Below, piece by piece: positions 1 to 7,547 of a DNA stretch of 64,000 bases; positions within the stretch are counted from its first letter, which is position 1; every line of letters begins with the position of its first letter. The notes beneath the pieces are model-generated. The model was not told the origin of the DNA, did no database searches, and saw only the letters and a list, made by a program, of their open reading frames with translations. Both the position numbers and the translations under genes were made by a program. The stretch comes from Clostridiales bacterium CHKCI001. Lineage in GTDB: Bacteria; Bacillota; Clostridia; Lachnospirales; Lachnospiraceae. The DNA lies in assembly GCA_900045905.1 (NCBI GenBank), contig FCNS01000012.1, forward strand, positions 62,001-126,000. The letters run 5' to 3'.

Positions 1-32
1 TTTTTTCGATTTATTTAATCTTAATTATCAAT

Positions 33-61
33 TTTACAAATCGTTATCTATAATATATACT
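33..61 (+). promoter_or_regulatory. Promoter of the sodium/alanine symporter
   Basis: TTTACA (33-38) and TATACT (56-61) are separated by 17 bp, a normal SigA geometry, about 65 bp ahead of the symporter start. No terminator or operator was seen between it and the gene. Confidence 0.55.
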
Positions 62-127
62 AAACAAGTAAAGAATGCAAACGAAATCGACGTTTCAAGT
101 ATACGAAAAGATGAAAGGATAATTGAT

Positions 128-1522
128 ATGACCATTTTTAATGCAATTTATAACATACTCTGGGGTGATTTAATTACGATCCCATTGCCTGGAGGAAGTT
201 CTCTTGGACTTTCTTTATTGGTACTTATCTTGATTCCATCGGGAATTTATTTTACAATACGTACTCGCTTTTTACCATTTCGGCTTTTCCCAGAAATGCT
301 TCGTGTTACACTTGAAAAAAACAGTGTGGAAAAAGATGCTATTTCAGGTATACAGGCGTTAATTGTATCAACTGCATGTCGAGTAGGAATGGGAAATTTA
401 GTAGGGGTAGTAGCAGCGATCTCCGCTGGTGGTGCAGGAGCCGTTTTTTGGATGTGGGTGATTGCCTTATTAGGATCTGCGACAGCATTTATCGAAGCAA
501 CGCTGGCACAGCTTTATAAAGAAAAAGACCCTCTTTATGGAGGGTACCGAGGAGGTCCAGCATACTATATTCATCATCTTTTTATAAAAGATGGAAGTAA
601 ACGGAAACATTCGGTTATTGCAGTTTTATTTGCAGTTTCTGGTTTAATCTGTTGGTGTGGAATTAGTCAAGTAATTGGAAATTCTATCTCTTCTTCGTTT
701 GAGAATGCATTCCAAATTTCACCGATTTATACAACTGTTGTGCTTGTGGTGATTGCAGCAATTATTGTATTGCGTAAAAATGCGACAGTAAAGGTATTGG
801 ATATTATCGTTCCAATTATGGCAGCTTGCTATTTCTTTATTACTCTATTTATTATTATAAAAAATGCTGGTCAGCTTCCAGCCGTGTTTCAACGAATTTT
901 TATGGAAGCGTTTGGTTTGCGCCAAGTAGTAGCAGGAGGATTTGGAGCAGTTATTATGAATGGTGCAAAGAGAGGATTGTTTTCGAATGAAGCCGGTTCT
1001 GGTTCTGCCCCTTGTGCAGCTGCGGCAGCAGATATTAGTCATCCAGCAAAAGAAGGACTCTTACAGGCATTGGGTGTATTTATTGATACAATCTTAATTT
1101 GCAGTTGTTCCGCAATGATTATGCTGTTGACACCGACTGGATTGACAAATGGATTGGAAGGAATGGATCTTTTGCAATCTGCGATGCAATATCATTTGGG
1201 GGAATTTGGAGTAATATTTATCGCAGTAATTCTCTGGTTATTTAGTTTTTCAACATTTATTGGAATTTTGTTTTATGCTAGATCAAATGTCGCTTATCTT
1301 TTTGGAGATAACTGGATTTCTCAGACATTGTATAAAATTCTTGCACTAGTTATGCTCTTTATTGGAGGATTGGCAGCCTACCAATTTGTTTGGGATTTAG
1401 GAGATGTGGGAGTTGGATTAATGACAATATTTAATATGATTGCTCTCATTCCACTGGCTCCAAAGGCACTTCATTCTCTAAGAGATTATGAAAAAAATGA
1501 AATGAGAAAAAGGAGAAAATAG
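128..1522 (+). CDS. Sodium:alanine/glycine symporter (AGCS family)
   Basis: This is an inner-membrane sodium-coupled amino acid carrier of 464 residues, the usual length for the AGCS (DAACS) family, with many hydrophobic segments. Family hallmarks are visible: a glycine-rich FWMWVIALLG stretch near residue 110, the YGGYRGGPAYYI segment near 140, and GLFSNEAGSGSAP near 285. Substrate is inferred from the family (alanine or glycine, with sodium or proton). An AAAGGA ribosome site precedes the ATG. The gene stands alone and ends at a strong bidirectional terminator shared with the convergent MerR gene. Confidence 0.9.
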   Translation: MTIFNAIYNILWGDLITIPLPGGSSLGLSLLVLILIPSGIYFTIRTRFLPFRLFPEMLRVTLEKNSVEKDAISGIQALIVSTACRVGMGNLVGVVAAISAGGAGAVFWMWVIALLGSATAFIEATLAQLYKEKDPLYGGYRGGPAYYIHHLFIKDGSKRKHSVIAVLFAVSGLICWCGISQVIGNSISSSFENAFQISPIYTTVVLVVIAAIIVLRKNATVKVLDIIVPIMAACYFFITLFIIIKNAGQLPAVFQRIFMEAFGLRQVVAGGFGAVIMNGAKRGLFSNEAGSGSAPCAAAAADISHPAKEGLLQALGVFIDTILICSCSAMIMLLTPTGLTNGLEGMDLLQSAMQYHLGEFGVIFIAVILWLFSFSTFIGILFYARSNVAYLFGDNWISQTLYKILALVMLFIGGLAAYQFVWDLGDVGVGLMTIFNMIALIPLAPKALHSLRDYEKNEMRKRRK

Positions 1523-1523
1523 G

Positions 1524-1571
1524 AAAAAGCTTCCTCATTACTGGAAAAATCCAGCAATGAGGAGGCTTTTT
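1524..1571. terminator. Bidirectional terminator between symporter and MerR gene
   Basis: A long hairpin with AAAAAGC and CCTCATT on the left and AATGAGG and GCTTTTT on the right, with an inner CTGG/CCAG stem. A/T tracts flank both sides, so it can stop transcription from both convergent genes. Confidence 0.85.
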
Positions 1572-1572
1572 G

Positions 1573-2004
1573 CTATACTTTATATTCTTGTAATTCTTCT
1601 GGGATTTCGTTATCAGACAAATTTTTTACTACGTCTTCACTGCCAGCGGCAATTGCGGTATCGTAATACCAACACTTATATTTTAATATATTCATTGTAT
1701 TTTGTAGTGCGTCTATCTGTTTTTTTACTTCTTCTAGGCGGTGATAAAACATTTCTCGCCTTTTTTGCAGAGAGGAATCCCCTTCTTGGCACCAACCGAG
1801 GAATTCTTTAATTTCTTTGATTGACATTCCAGCTGTTTTTAAACAGTCAATGATCCGTAGCGTATTAATTTCTTTTTGAGAAAAGACGCGAATCCCTCCA
1901 TTTGAGCGTTTTATATCAGGAAACATTCCTTCTCGATCATAATAACGTAAAGTGGAAACTGTAATACCAGTGATATGAGCAACTTCTCCAATCGAATAGT
2001 ACAT
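1573..2004 (-). CDS. MerR-family transcriptional regulator
   Basis: 143 residues. The N-terminal winged helix-turn-helix is typical of MerR (YSIGEVAHITGITVSTLRYY at residues 3-22, then a wing ending in GGIRVFS), followed by a long helix (about 80-115) that normally forms the dimer coiled coil. One cysteine occurs in the C-terminal part (YKCWYYDTA). It lies divergent to the aldo/keto reductase, whose promoter has the 19-bp spacer MerR proteins act on. The arrangement resembles AdhR-type regulators of aldehyde-detoxifying reductases, so that is the likely target; the inducer is unknown. Confidence 0.88.
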   Translation of the reverse strand: MYYSIGEVAHITGITVSTLRYYDREGMFPDIKRSNGGIRVFSQKEINTLRIIDCLKTAGMSIKEIKEFLGWCQEGDSSLQKRREMFYHRLEEVKKQIDALQNTMNILKYKCWYYDTAIAAGSEDVVKNLSDNEIPEELQEYKV

Positions 2005-2047
2005 AGTAAAATCTCCTAATTTTATCTTAAAATTATTTATAAAATGC

Positions 2048-2078
2048 TTGACTTAAACTTAACTTCAAGTCTTATAAT
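2048..2078 (+). promoter_or_regulatory. MerR-type promoter/operator of the aldo/keto reductase
   Basis: TTGACT (2048-2053) and TATAAT (2073-2078) are separated by 19 bp rather than 17. The spacer holds an imperfect dyad with GACTT on the left (2050-2054) and AAGTC on the right (2067-2071). The long spacer with an internal dyad is the hallmark of MerR-activated promoters. Transcription would run through a leader of about 180 nt, in which nothing else was recognised, to the reductase. Confidence 0.75.
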
Positions 2079-2267
2079 TAGACTATATCCATATAAGGTA
2101 TTTGTCAATACGTTTTTGAAATTCAATGATAAAAATAAAAAGAATAGAAGTAGTAATTATAGTGAAAACGCAATTGCATATTCTTTGTTTTCAGAATATA
2201 ATAAGGTTAATGATATGCAATTAGCTTTTGGTTATTAAAAGCATAATAAAGAAAGGAGCATTTAAAA

Positions 2268-3398
2268 ATGATTTACAAGAAATATCAAGATTTAGAGTTA
2301 TCTGCTCTTGGAATGGGAGCAATGCGTTTGCCTGTAATGGATGGAGATGATGCAAAGATTGATGAGAAGGCAGCAGCAGAGATGATAGCTTATGCAATGG
2401 AAAAAGGAATCAATTATTATGATACTGCATGGGGATATCATAATGGGAATTCTGAAATTGTTATGGGAAAAATATTAAATCAATATCCAAGAGAAAGTTA
2501 TTATCTTGCCACAAAGTTTCCTGGATATGACCTTTCCAATATGGATAAGGTACAAGAAATTTTTGAAAAACAATTAGAAAAATGTAAAGTTACATATTTT
2601 GATTTTTATTTATTCCATAACGTTTGCGAAATGAATATTAATGCTTATTTGGACGAGAAATATGGTATTTTTGAGTATTTGATGAAACAGAAAGAGAATG
2701 GACGCATTCGTCATCTTGGTTTCTCCGCACATGGCAGTTATGAAGTTATGAAACGTTTCCTAGAAGCTTATGGAGAGCATATGGAATTTTGTCAGATTCA
2801 GCTCAATTATCTGGATTGGTCATTCCAAGATGCCAAAGCAAAAGTAGAATTATTAAAAGAATACCATATTCCAGTTTGGGTAATGGAACCACTACGTGGA
2901 GGAAAACTTGCAAAGTTATCACAAGAGGATACAAGTAAATTGAAAGCGTTACGCCCAGATGAGAATACTCCTGCATGGGCATTTCGATTTTTACAGACAA
3001 TTCCAGAAGTTACAATGGTTCTTTCTGGAATGTCAAACTTTGAACAGTTAAAAGATAATATAAATACATTTGAGGAAGACAAGCCACTGGATGAAAAAGA
3101 AATGGAGGCGTTACTTTCCATAGCAGATGGAATGTTAAATGGCAGAGTACCATGTACGGCATGTCATTATTGTGTGAGTCATTGTCCACAGGGACTGGAT
3201 ATTCCAAATCTCTTAGAACTCTATAATGAACATGTTTTCACTGGCGGTGGATTTATTGCACCAATGGCATTAATGGCTGTGCCAGAAGAAAAGCATCCAA
3301 GTGCTTGTATTGGATGCCGCAGCTGTGAAGCAGTCTGTCCACAGCAAATTAAAATCTCAGAAATAATGGCAGATTTTTCAAATAAATTAAATGCATAA
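2268..3398 (+). CDS. Aldo/keto reductase with C-terminal 4Fe-4S ferredoxin-like domain
   Basis: 376 residues. Residues 1-280 form an aldo/keto reductase TIM barrel: DTAWGYHNGNSE near 55-66 carries the catalytic Asp and Tyr, and a Lys and His follow in TKFPG and FYLFHNV. The C-terminal 90 residues have two cysteine clusters, CTACHYCVSHCP and CIGCRSCEAVCP, expected to bind two 4Fe-4S clusters. This fused form is common in anaerobes and probably reduces an aldehyde or ketone, with electron transfer through the clusters; the substrate is unknown. GGAGC precedes the ATG. MerR-type control is inferred from the upstream promoter. Confidence 0.88.
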   Translation: MIYKKYQDLELSALGMGAMRLPVMDGDDAKIDEKAAAEMIAYAMEKGINYYDTAWGYHNGNSEIVMGKILNQYPRESYYLATKFPGYDLSNMDKVQEIFEKQLEKCKVTYFDFYLFHNVCEMNINAYLDEKYGIFEYLMKQKENGRIRHLGFSAHGSYEVMKRFLEAYGEHMEFCQIQLNYLDWSFQDAKAKVELLKEYHIPVWVMEPLRGGKLAKLSQEDTSKLKALRPDENTPAWAFRFLQTIPEVTMVLSGMSNFEQLKDNINTFEEDKPLDEKEMEALLSIADGMLNGRVPCTACHYCVSHCPQGLDIPNLLELYNEHVFTGGGFIAPMALMAVPEEKHPSACIGCRSCEAVCPQQIKISEIMADFSNKLNA

Positions 3399-3473
3399 GA
3401 ACGATTCGCTGCCAAAAATAATATTTGGTATTGTAACATAAACATTGTTTTGAAAAAATGAATGACTTGTTTA

Positions 3474-3502
3474 TTGACATCCACAGCGGCATTTAGTATA
3501 AT
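3474..3502 (+). promoter_or_regulatory. SigA promoter of the NiCo riboswitch leader
   Basis: Consensus TTGACA (3474-3479) and TATAAT (3497-3502) with an exact 17-bp spacer. Transcription would start near 3509, just before the riboswitch aptamer. Confidence 0.88.
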
Positions 3503-3526
3503 GACTATACTCTTTGCACTGCATAA

Positions 3527-3645
3527 TAACCAGTACAAACTGAACAGGTCAAAGCCTATGGCTTGGAGCCGGGTCACATAAGTGACAGTGGATTGATTAC
3601 CCACGGGACAGTAAGCTGCATTACTGGTTCGTGGGTGTTTTTTTA
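3527..3645 (+). ncRNA. NiCo (czcD motif) riboswitch with terminator
   Basis: The leader carries the conserved blocks of the NiCo/czcD aptamer: ACAGGTCAAAGCCT, a GGAGCCGGGTCAC block, and CCCACGGGACAG, arranged as a four-stem structure. The last block (ACCCACG at 3599-3605) pairs with CGTGGGT (3630-3636) to form a terminator with a T tract, so metal binding should prevent termination. NiCo riboswitches sense Ni(II)/Co(II), with Fe(II) also reported, and usually precede CDF metal exporters, as here. Assigned from remembered consensus, not a covariance search. Confidence 0.85.
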
Positions 3646-3663
3646 TTATTGTGATATGTAAAA
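3645..3663 (+). repeat. Remnant copy of the 44-bp terminator-associated repeat (copy A)
   Basis: Only the TTATTGTGATATGTA end of the element is present, directly behind the T tract of the riboswitch terminator. The hairpin half is lost. Confidence 0.5.
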
Positions 3664-3745
3664 CATAAAGAAAATTAAAATATTTGCACCCATGAAACGC
3701 AAGTGCCATAGAATTATCTTAAAAAGCTATTTGGAGGTAACTTTT

Positions 3746-4909
3746 ATGACAAAACTTCTTTTACGGTTATTTATTAAAGACTATAATAATACGGAATCCA
3801 TTTTGGTTCATTCCGCCATTGGGAAGTTAGCTGGTATAACGGGAATTGTATGCAATATTTTATTGTTTTTAGGCAAACTTATCGTTGGTTTGATTGCTGA
3901 TTCGGTTTCTATTATTGCGGATGCTGTCAATAATTTATCCGATGCATCTTCTTCTGTAGTAACCTTATTGGGATTTCAGATGGCACAGCAGCCTGCAGAC
4001 GCGGATCATCCTTATGGTCATGCACGCTATGAATACCTATCGGGTCTTGTAGTTGCTGCTCTAATTTTGTTGATAGGAGTAGATTTAGCAAAATCCTCTG
4101 TAAAGAAAATTATTCATCCAGCTACAGTCGAATTCTCTATAATTACGTTTATCGTGTTGCTTGTTTCTATTGGACTAAAACTGTGGATGTCTGCATTTTT
4201 TAGCTCTCTTGGCAAACACATTCATTCCACTACTCTTCAGGCTACTTCGATGGACAGTAGAAATGATGTAATTGCTTCTTCTGCGGTTTTGATTGGATGT
4301 CTGATTGAATATTTTTTCCATCTAAATATTGATGGATACGTGGGACTTATTGTTGCAATATTTATTCTCTATTCTGGTTTCAATATTGCCAAGGAAACGA
4401 TATCTCCGTTGTTGGGAAAGCAGGCAGATCCAGAATTAGTGGAAAAAATTAGCCAGCTTGTATTATCTCATGAAAAGATTTTAGGTATCCATGATTTGTT
4501 GGTGCACGATTATGGTCCTGGACAGTGTTTCGCCTCTGTCCATGTGGAATTGAGTGCAGAGGAAGATCCTTTGGCTTGTCATGAGATCATTGATGAGATT
4601 GAATGTGATGCGTTAGAAAAAATGAATGTGCATCTAGTTATTCATTATGATCCAGTTGTATTGAATGATGAAGAATGGAGCGAAATGCGGCAAATTGTTG
4701 ATGAGATTATTCATAATCTTGATCCTCAGCTCTCCATGCACGACTTCCGAATTGTAAGAGGTTCCAAACAGACTAGACTGGTGTTTGATCTTGCCGTTCC
4801 ATACTCCATGCGTGAAAAGCAAAAAGAACTAGAACAAAAAATTGAAGAAGCTTTACTTAGCAAGGGAAAACAGTATGTAACCATTATCCGTTTTGATGGA
4901 AAAGCATAA
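3746..4909 (+). CDS. Cation diffusion facilitator metal exporter
   Basis: 387 residues from the ATG at 3746, chosen because GGAGGT (3733-3738) sits correctly before it; an earlier in-frame ATG at 3692 has no ribosome site. About six membrane segments are followed by a cytoplasmic metal-binding/dimerisation domain from about residue 205. The transport site reads NNLSD (Asn62, Asp66) in helix 2 and DSRND in helix 5, with HPYGH in the loop. The Asn-Asp-Asp-Asp set is the pattern of Mn/Fe-type CDFs rather than the His-Asp zinc type. The upstream NiCo-type riboswitch implies metal-induced expression for efflux of Co, Ni or Fe. Confidence 0.9.
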   Translation: MTKLLLRLFIKDYNNTESILVHSAIGKLAGITGIVCNILLFLGKLIVGLIADSVSIIADAVNNLSDASSSVVTLLGFQMAQQPADADHPYGHARYEYLSGLVVAALILLIGVDLAKSSVKKIIHPATVEFSIITFIVLLVSIGLKLWMSAFFSSLGKHIHSTTLQATSMDSRNDVIASSAVLIGCLIEYFFHLNIDGYVGLIVAIFILYSGFNIAKETISPLLGKQADPELVEKISQLVLSHEKILGIHDLLVHDYGPGQCFASVHVELSAEEDPLACHEIIDEIECDALEKMNVHLVIHYDPVVLNDEEWSEMRQIVDEIIHNLDPQLSMHDFRIVRGSKQTRLVFDLAVPYSMREKQKELEQKIEEALLSKGKQYVTIIRFDGKA

Positions 4910-4941
4910 TATACATACTGGAGTCATAATGCCGCTTTTTA

Positions 4942-4985
4942 TTATCGTGATATGCAAAAAGAAGCTCTAGTGGAGGTTCTTTTTG
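4942..4985 (+). repeat. 44-bp terminator-associated repeat (copy B)
   Basis: TTATCGTGATATGC followed by the imperfect hairpin AAAAAGAAGCTC...GAGGTTCTTTTTG. It directly follows a TTTTTA tract behind the CDF gene. Confidence 0.8.
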
Positions 4986-5069
4986 TTTTTGCCTATCATA
5001 CTTGGTGCCATTGTTTTTTAGAAATGGTTATGATACACTTTACAGTAGGAAAAGAGGAGGAATGATATA

Positions 5070-5834
5070 GTGGTATTATTGGAAGAACTAGTGAATCAGT
5101 ATAGAGATCTATTAAGTAAGAGTGAGAAAGAAGTGTTAGATATTATTTTATCCGATCAAAGGAGCTATTCGATGTATACTAGTACAGAATTAGCAAATGT
5201 CTGTCATATTTCTCGAACTACTTTATTGAGAATATGCAGAAAGATAGGACTTATGTCTTTTTCTGATTTAAAGGTAATTTTGAAAAACAGTAGTGAAGTG
5301 GAAACAAAATCCCAAAAGATGGATTTTGATTATGTGTGCAATATTTACCACAATTTAATTGATGAGCTGAATAAGTTTTCTTATGAGCAAATTTGTCGGG
5401 TCTTATATGAAGCAGAGACAATTTACATATATGGAACTGGAAATGAACAAAAAACATTGGCTGATGAATTTAAACGAATTTTTCTTTTTACAGGCAAATT
5501 AGTAATTGAAGTGTTTGATTATGGAGAAATGGAATTTGTAAGAAAGAATTTTAAGCGAACCGATCTATTTGTGATTATTTCATTATCTGGGGAAACGAAA
5601 GAAGGAATTCGGATTTTAAATGCAGTTATTCCGACAGGAGTTCGGTTATTATCTATTACGAGACTACAGAGCAATACGATCTCAGGATTATGTGATTATA
5701 ATCTTTATGTTGCTACTCAAGTGGTGGAACAGCAAAATTTTTACGAATTAATTTCTGCTTTTTATGTATTATTGGATTTATTATTTTTTAATTATTTGGA
5801 ATATATAACTGAGGTAGAAAGCTATGAAGTATGA
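5070..5834 (+). CDS. RpiR/MurR-family regulator, first of an overlapping pair
   Basis: 254 residues with a GTG start behind AGGAGG (5055-5060). The N-terminal 80 residues form an RpiR helix-turn-helix (STELANVCHISRTTLLRICR). Residues about 110-235 form a SIS sugar-phosphate-binding fold (YIYGTGNEQKTLADEFKRIF and VIISLSGETKEGI). Such proteins repress or activate sugar genes in response to a phosphosugar. It overlaps the next RpiR gene by 11 bp and precedes the alpha-glucoside operon, so trehalose-6-phosphate or a related ligand is plausible. That link is inference. Confidence 0.85.
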   Translation: MVLLEELVNQYRDLLSKSEKEVLDIILSDQRSYSMYTSTELANVCHISRTTLLRICRKIGLMSFSDLKVILKNSSEVETKSQKMDFDYVCNIYHNLIDELNKFSYEQICRVLYEAETIYIYGTGNEQKTLADEFKRIFLFTGKLVIEVFDYGEMEFVRKNFKRTDLFVIISLSGETKEGIRILNAVIPTGVRLLSITRLQSNTISGLCDYNLYVATQVVEQQNFYELISAFYVLLDLLFFNYLEYITEVESYEV

Positions 5835-6579
5835 AGAGCGAATGAATGAATATTATAAAGATTTTAGTGAAAATGATAAGTACATTGCAAGTTGTATTCT
5901 GGAAAATGAGAGGGATTGTATTCATCTAACAATTAATCAGTTCGCTCATAAATATCATATTTCTTCTAGTGCACTTTCACGATTTGCACAAAAACTCCGT
6001 TTATCTGGATATAGCGAACTGCGATCCATTCTTCGACTAAGTCAGGAAGAAGCAGCTGAGACGAAAGTATCTTTTAAGGAAGCTGTGTTGGCAAATTATC
6101 ATAAGATGGTAGAAGATGTTAGGAAGAATGATTATAGTAAATTGTTTGATAAGATCTATCATGCAGATCGGATTTTAATTTTTGCCAGTGGATATTCTCA
6201 AGCAAGAGCAGCAAGTGAATGGAAGCGAATTTTTTTACCATTACAGAAACGAATCTACTATATGCATGGACATGATATGGTAAAACCATTTGAAAAAATG
6301 GCAACAAAAGAAGATTTAGTTATTATTATTTCATTCTATGGGGAATCCGATCATGTTTGTTCCCTAGCTGAAAATTTACGATTGAGAGGTATCTCAACGG
6401 TATCCGTTACACGTATGAAGACGAATTCGTTAGCAGCGATTTGTGAAGAAAATTTGTATATTCAATCCGCAGCTGTGCCAAATCCTTATGGCGTTCCATA
6501 TGAAGTTACAACTCCATATTTTATTTTGATTGAGTTATTATTTATCAAATATCAGGAATATTTGAACAAAATTTCATAA
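5824..6579 (+). CDS. RpiR/MurR-family regulator, second of an overlapping pair
   Basis: 251 residues. The N-terminal HTH (INQFAHKYHISSSALSRFAQ) is followed by a SIS domain (LIFASGYSQARAASEWKRIF and VIIISFYGESDHV). It starts inside the end of the preceding RpiR gene, with GAGG about 9 bp before the ATG, so translation is probably coupled. It is clearly a divergent paralogue rather than a recent copy. The pair may act as a heterodimer or answer to two related phosphosugars. A terminator at 6616 closes this two-gene unit. Confidence 0.85.
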   Translation: MKYEERMNEYYKDFSENDKYIASCILENERDCIHLTINQFAHKYHISSSALSRFAQKLRLSGYSELRSILRLSQEEAAETKVSFKEAVLANYHKMVEDVRKNDYSKLFDKIYHADRILIFASGYSQARAASEWKRIFLPLQKRIYYMHGHDMVKPFEKMATKEDLVIIISFYGESDHVCSLAENLRLRGISTVSVTRMKTNSLAAICEENLYIQSAAVPNPYGVPYEVTTPYFILIELLFIKYQEYLNKIS

Positions 6580-6615
6580 ATTAAAAATACGTACAAAGTA
6601 AGTACATGATTGTTA

Positions 6616-6648
6616 AAGGCGTTACATCTATTGTAAGCCTTTTTTTTA
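6616..6648 (+). terminator. Terminator after the RpiR pair
   Basis: AAGGC-G-TTAC (6617-6625) pairs with GTAA-G-CCTT (6632-6641) around a short ATCTATT loop, followed by a T run. Confidence 0.8.
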
Positions 6649-6659
6649 ATTGGTATAAT
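6631..6659 (+). promoter_or_regulatory. Promoter of the alpha-glucoside operon
   Basis: TTGTAA (6631-6636), 17 bp, TATAAT (6654-6659). The -35 element lies within the right arm of the preceding terminator, so the two signals share DNA. Confidence 0.7.
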
Positions 6660-6691
6660 AAGGATAGAAATTGAGAGAAAGGAGTAAATGA

Positions 6692-7537
6692 TTGGCAAAA
6701 CTAATCTTACTGGATATTGATGGCACATTAAGAGATGAGCGGTTTGGTGTGCCAGAGTCAATTCCAAAAGTATTGAAATTATGTAAAAAACGGCATCATA
6801 AGATTGGACTCTGTACTGGCAGGGGAATAGGGATGATTCAAGATGATGTAAAGAAATTGAATATTGAAACGTTGATTGCTGGAGGAGGAAGCTATATTTT
6901 TCATGAGGGGGTGGTGATTAAAGATGAAAGTTTTGATTGGAAAAACATGGACAAATTTTGGAACAGTCTTTTAATGATTGAAACTAAAATTGCTTGTTCA
7001 CTGGAATCCAATGAAAAAATTTTTATGAATCAAGGTGCTGTGGACATTTTAAATGAGATGAATCGAAGAAAATGTAAAAATCTGACAAATGAACAGCGGC
7101 AGTTTTTTAAACAAGGACAAACCATCATTTATGAAAATAATTTTAAGCAATTTCATGCTAGACTCCATCCAATTCATAAAATTTGTTTATGGTGTCAGCC
7201 AGATGAATTTCAGAAAATAAAAAATATCATTGGAGTACAAAACATTGTGTTGGCTCAGAAAGGAAACTGGGGACATTACCATTACTATGAAATTATTAAA
7301 AAAGGTTCCAATAAGGGAAATGCGATCGAACAATTATGTGAATACATGGAAATTGACCGAAAGGATACAATTGCATTTGGAGATGGAAAGAACGATATTG
7401 ATATGTTCAAGAGCAGTGGAATAGGGATTGCAATGAGAAATAGTGATGCAGAATTATTGACATTTGCAGATAGTGTTTGTGAAACACCAATGGAAGATGG
7501 AATTTATAAAGAACTAAAAAGAAGAAGTCTTATATAA
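6692..7537 (+). CDS. HAD-superfamily (Cof type) sugar phosphatase
   Basis: 281 residues from a TTG start with GGAG 7 bp upstream; the nearby ATG at 6688 is out of frame and soon stops. Cof-type HAD motifs are present: LLDIDGTLRD (nucleophile Asp8 and acid/base Asp10), CTGRG near 42, a conserved Lys near 210, and GDGKNDIDMF near 230. Such enzymes dephosphorylate sugar phosphates, FMN or PLP. As the first gene of the alpha-glucoside operon it may relieve sugar-phosphate stress. The exact substrate cannot be read from the sequence. Confidence 0.85.
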   Translation: MAKLILLDIDGTLRDERFGVPESIPKVLKLCKKRHHKIGLCTGRGIGMIQDDVKKLNIETLIAGGGSYIFHEGVVIKDESFDWKNMDKFWNSLLMIETKIACSLESNEKIFMNQGAVDILNEMNRRKCKNLTNEQRQFFKQGQTIIYENNFKQFHARLHPIHKICLWCQPDEFQKIKNIIGVQNIVLAQKGNWGHYHYYEIIKKGSNKGNAIEQLCEYMEIDRKDTIAFGDGKNDIDMFKSSGIGIAMRNSDAELLTFADSVCETPMEDGIYKELKRRSLI

Positions 7538-7547
7538 GGAGGTAACA

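Noticed and set aside
1557-1811. An 84-codon plus-strand frame antisense to MerR
   Set aside because: It starts inside the bidirectional terminator and mirrors the MerR coding sequence.
2044-2238. A 64-codon frame between MerR and the aldo/keto reductase
   Set aside because: Its first codons overlap the -35/-10 promoter elements, there is no ribosome site, and the product resembles nothing.
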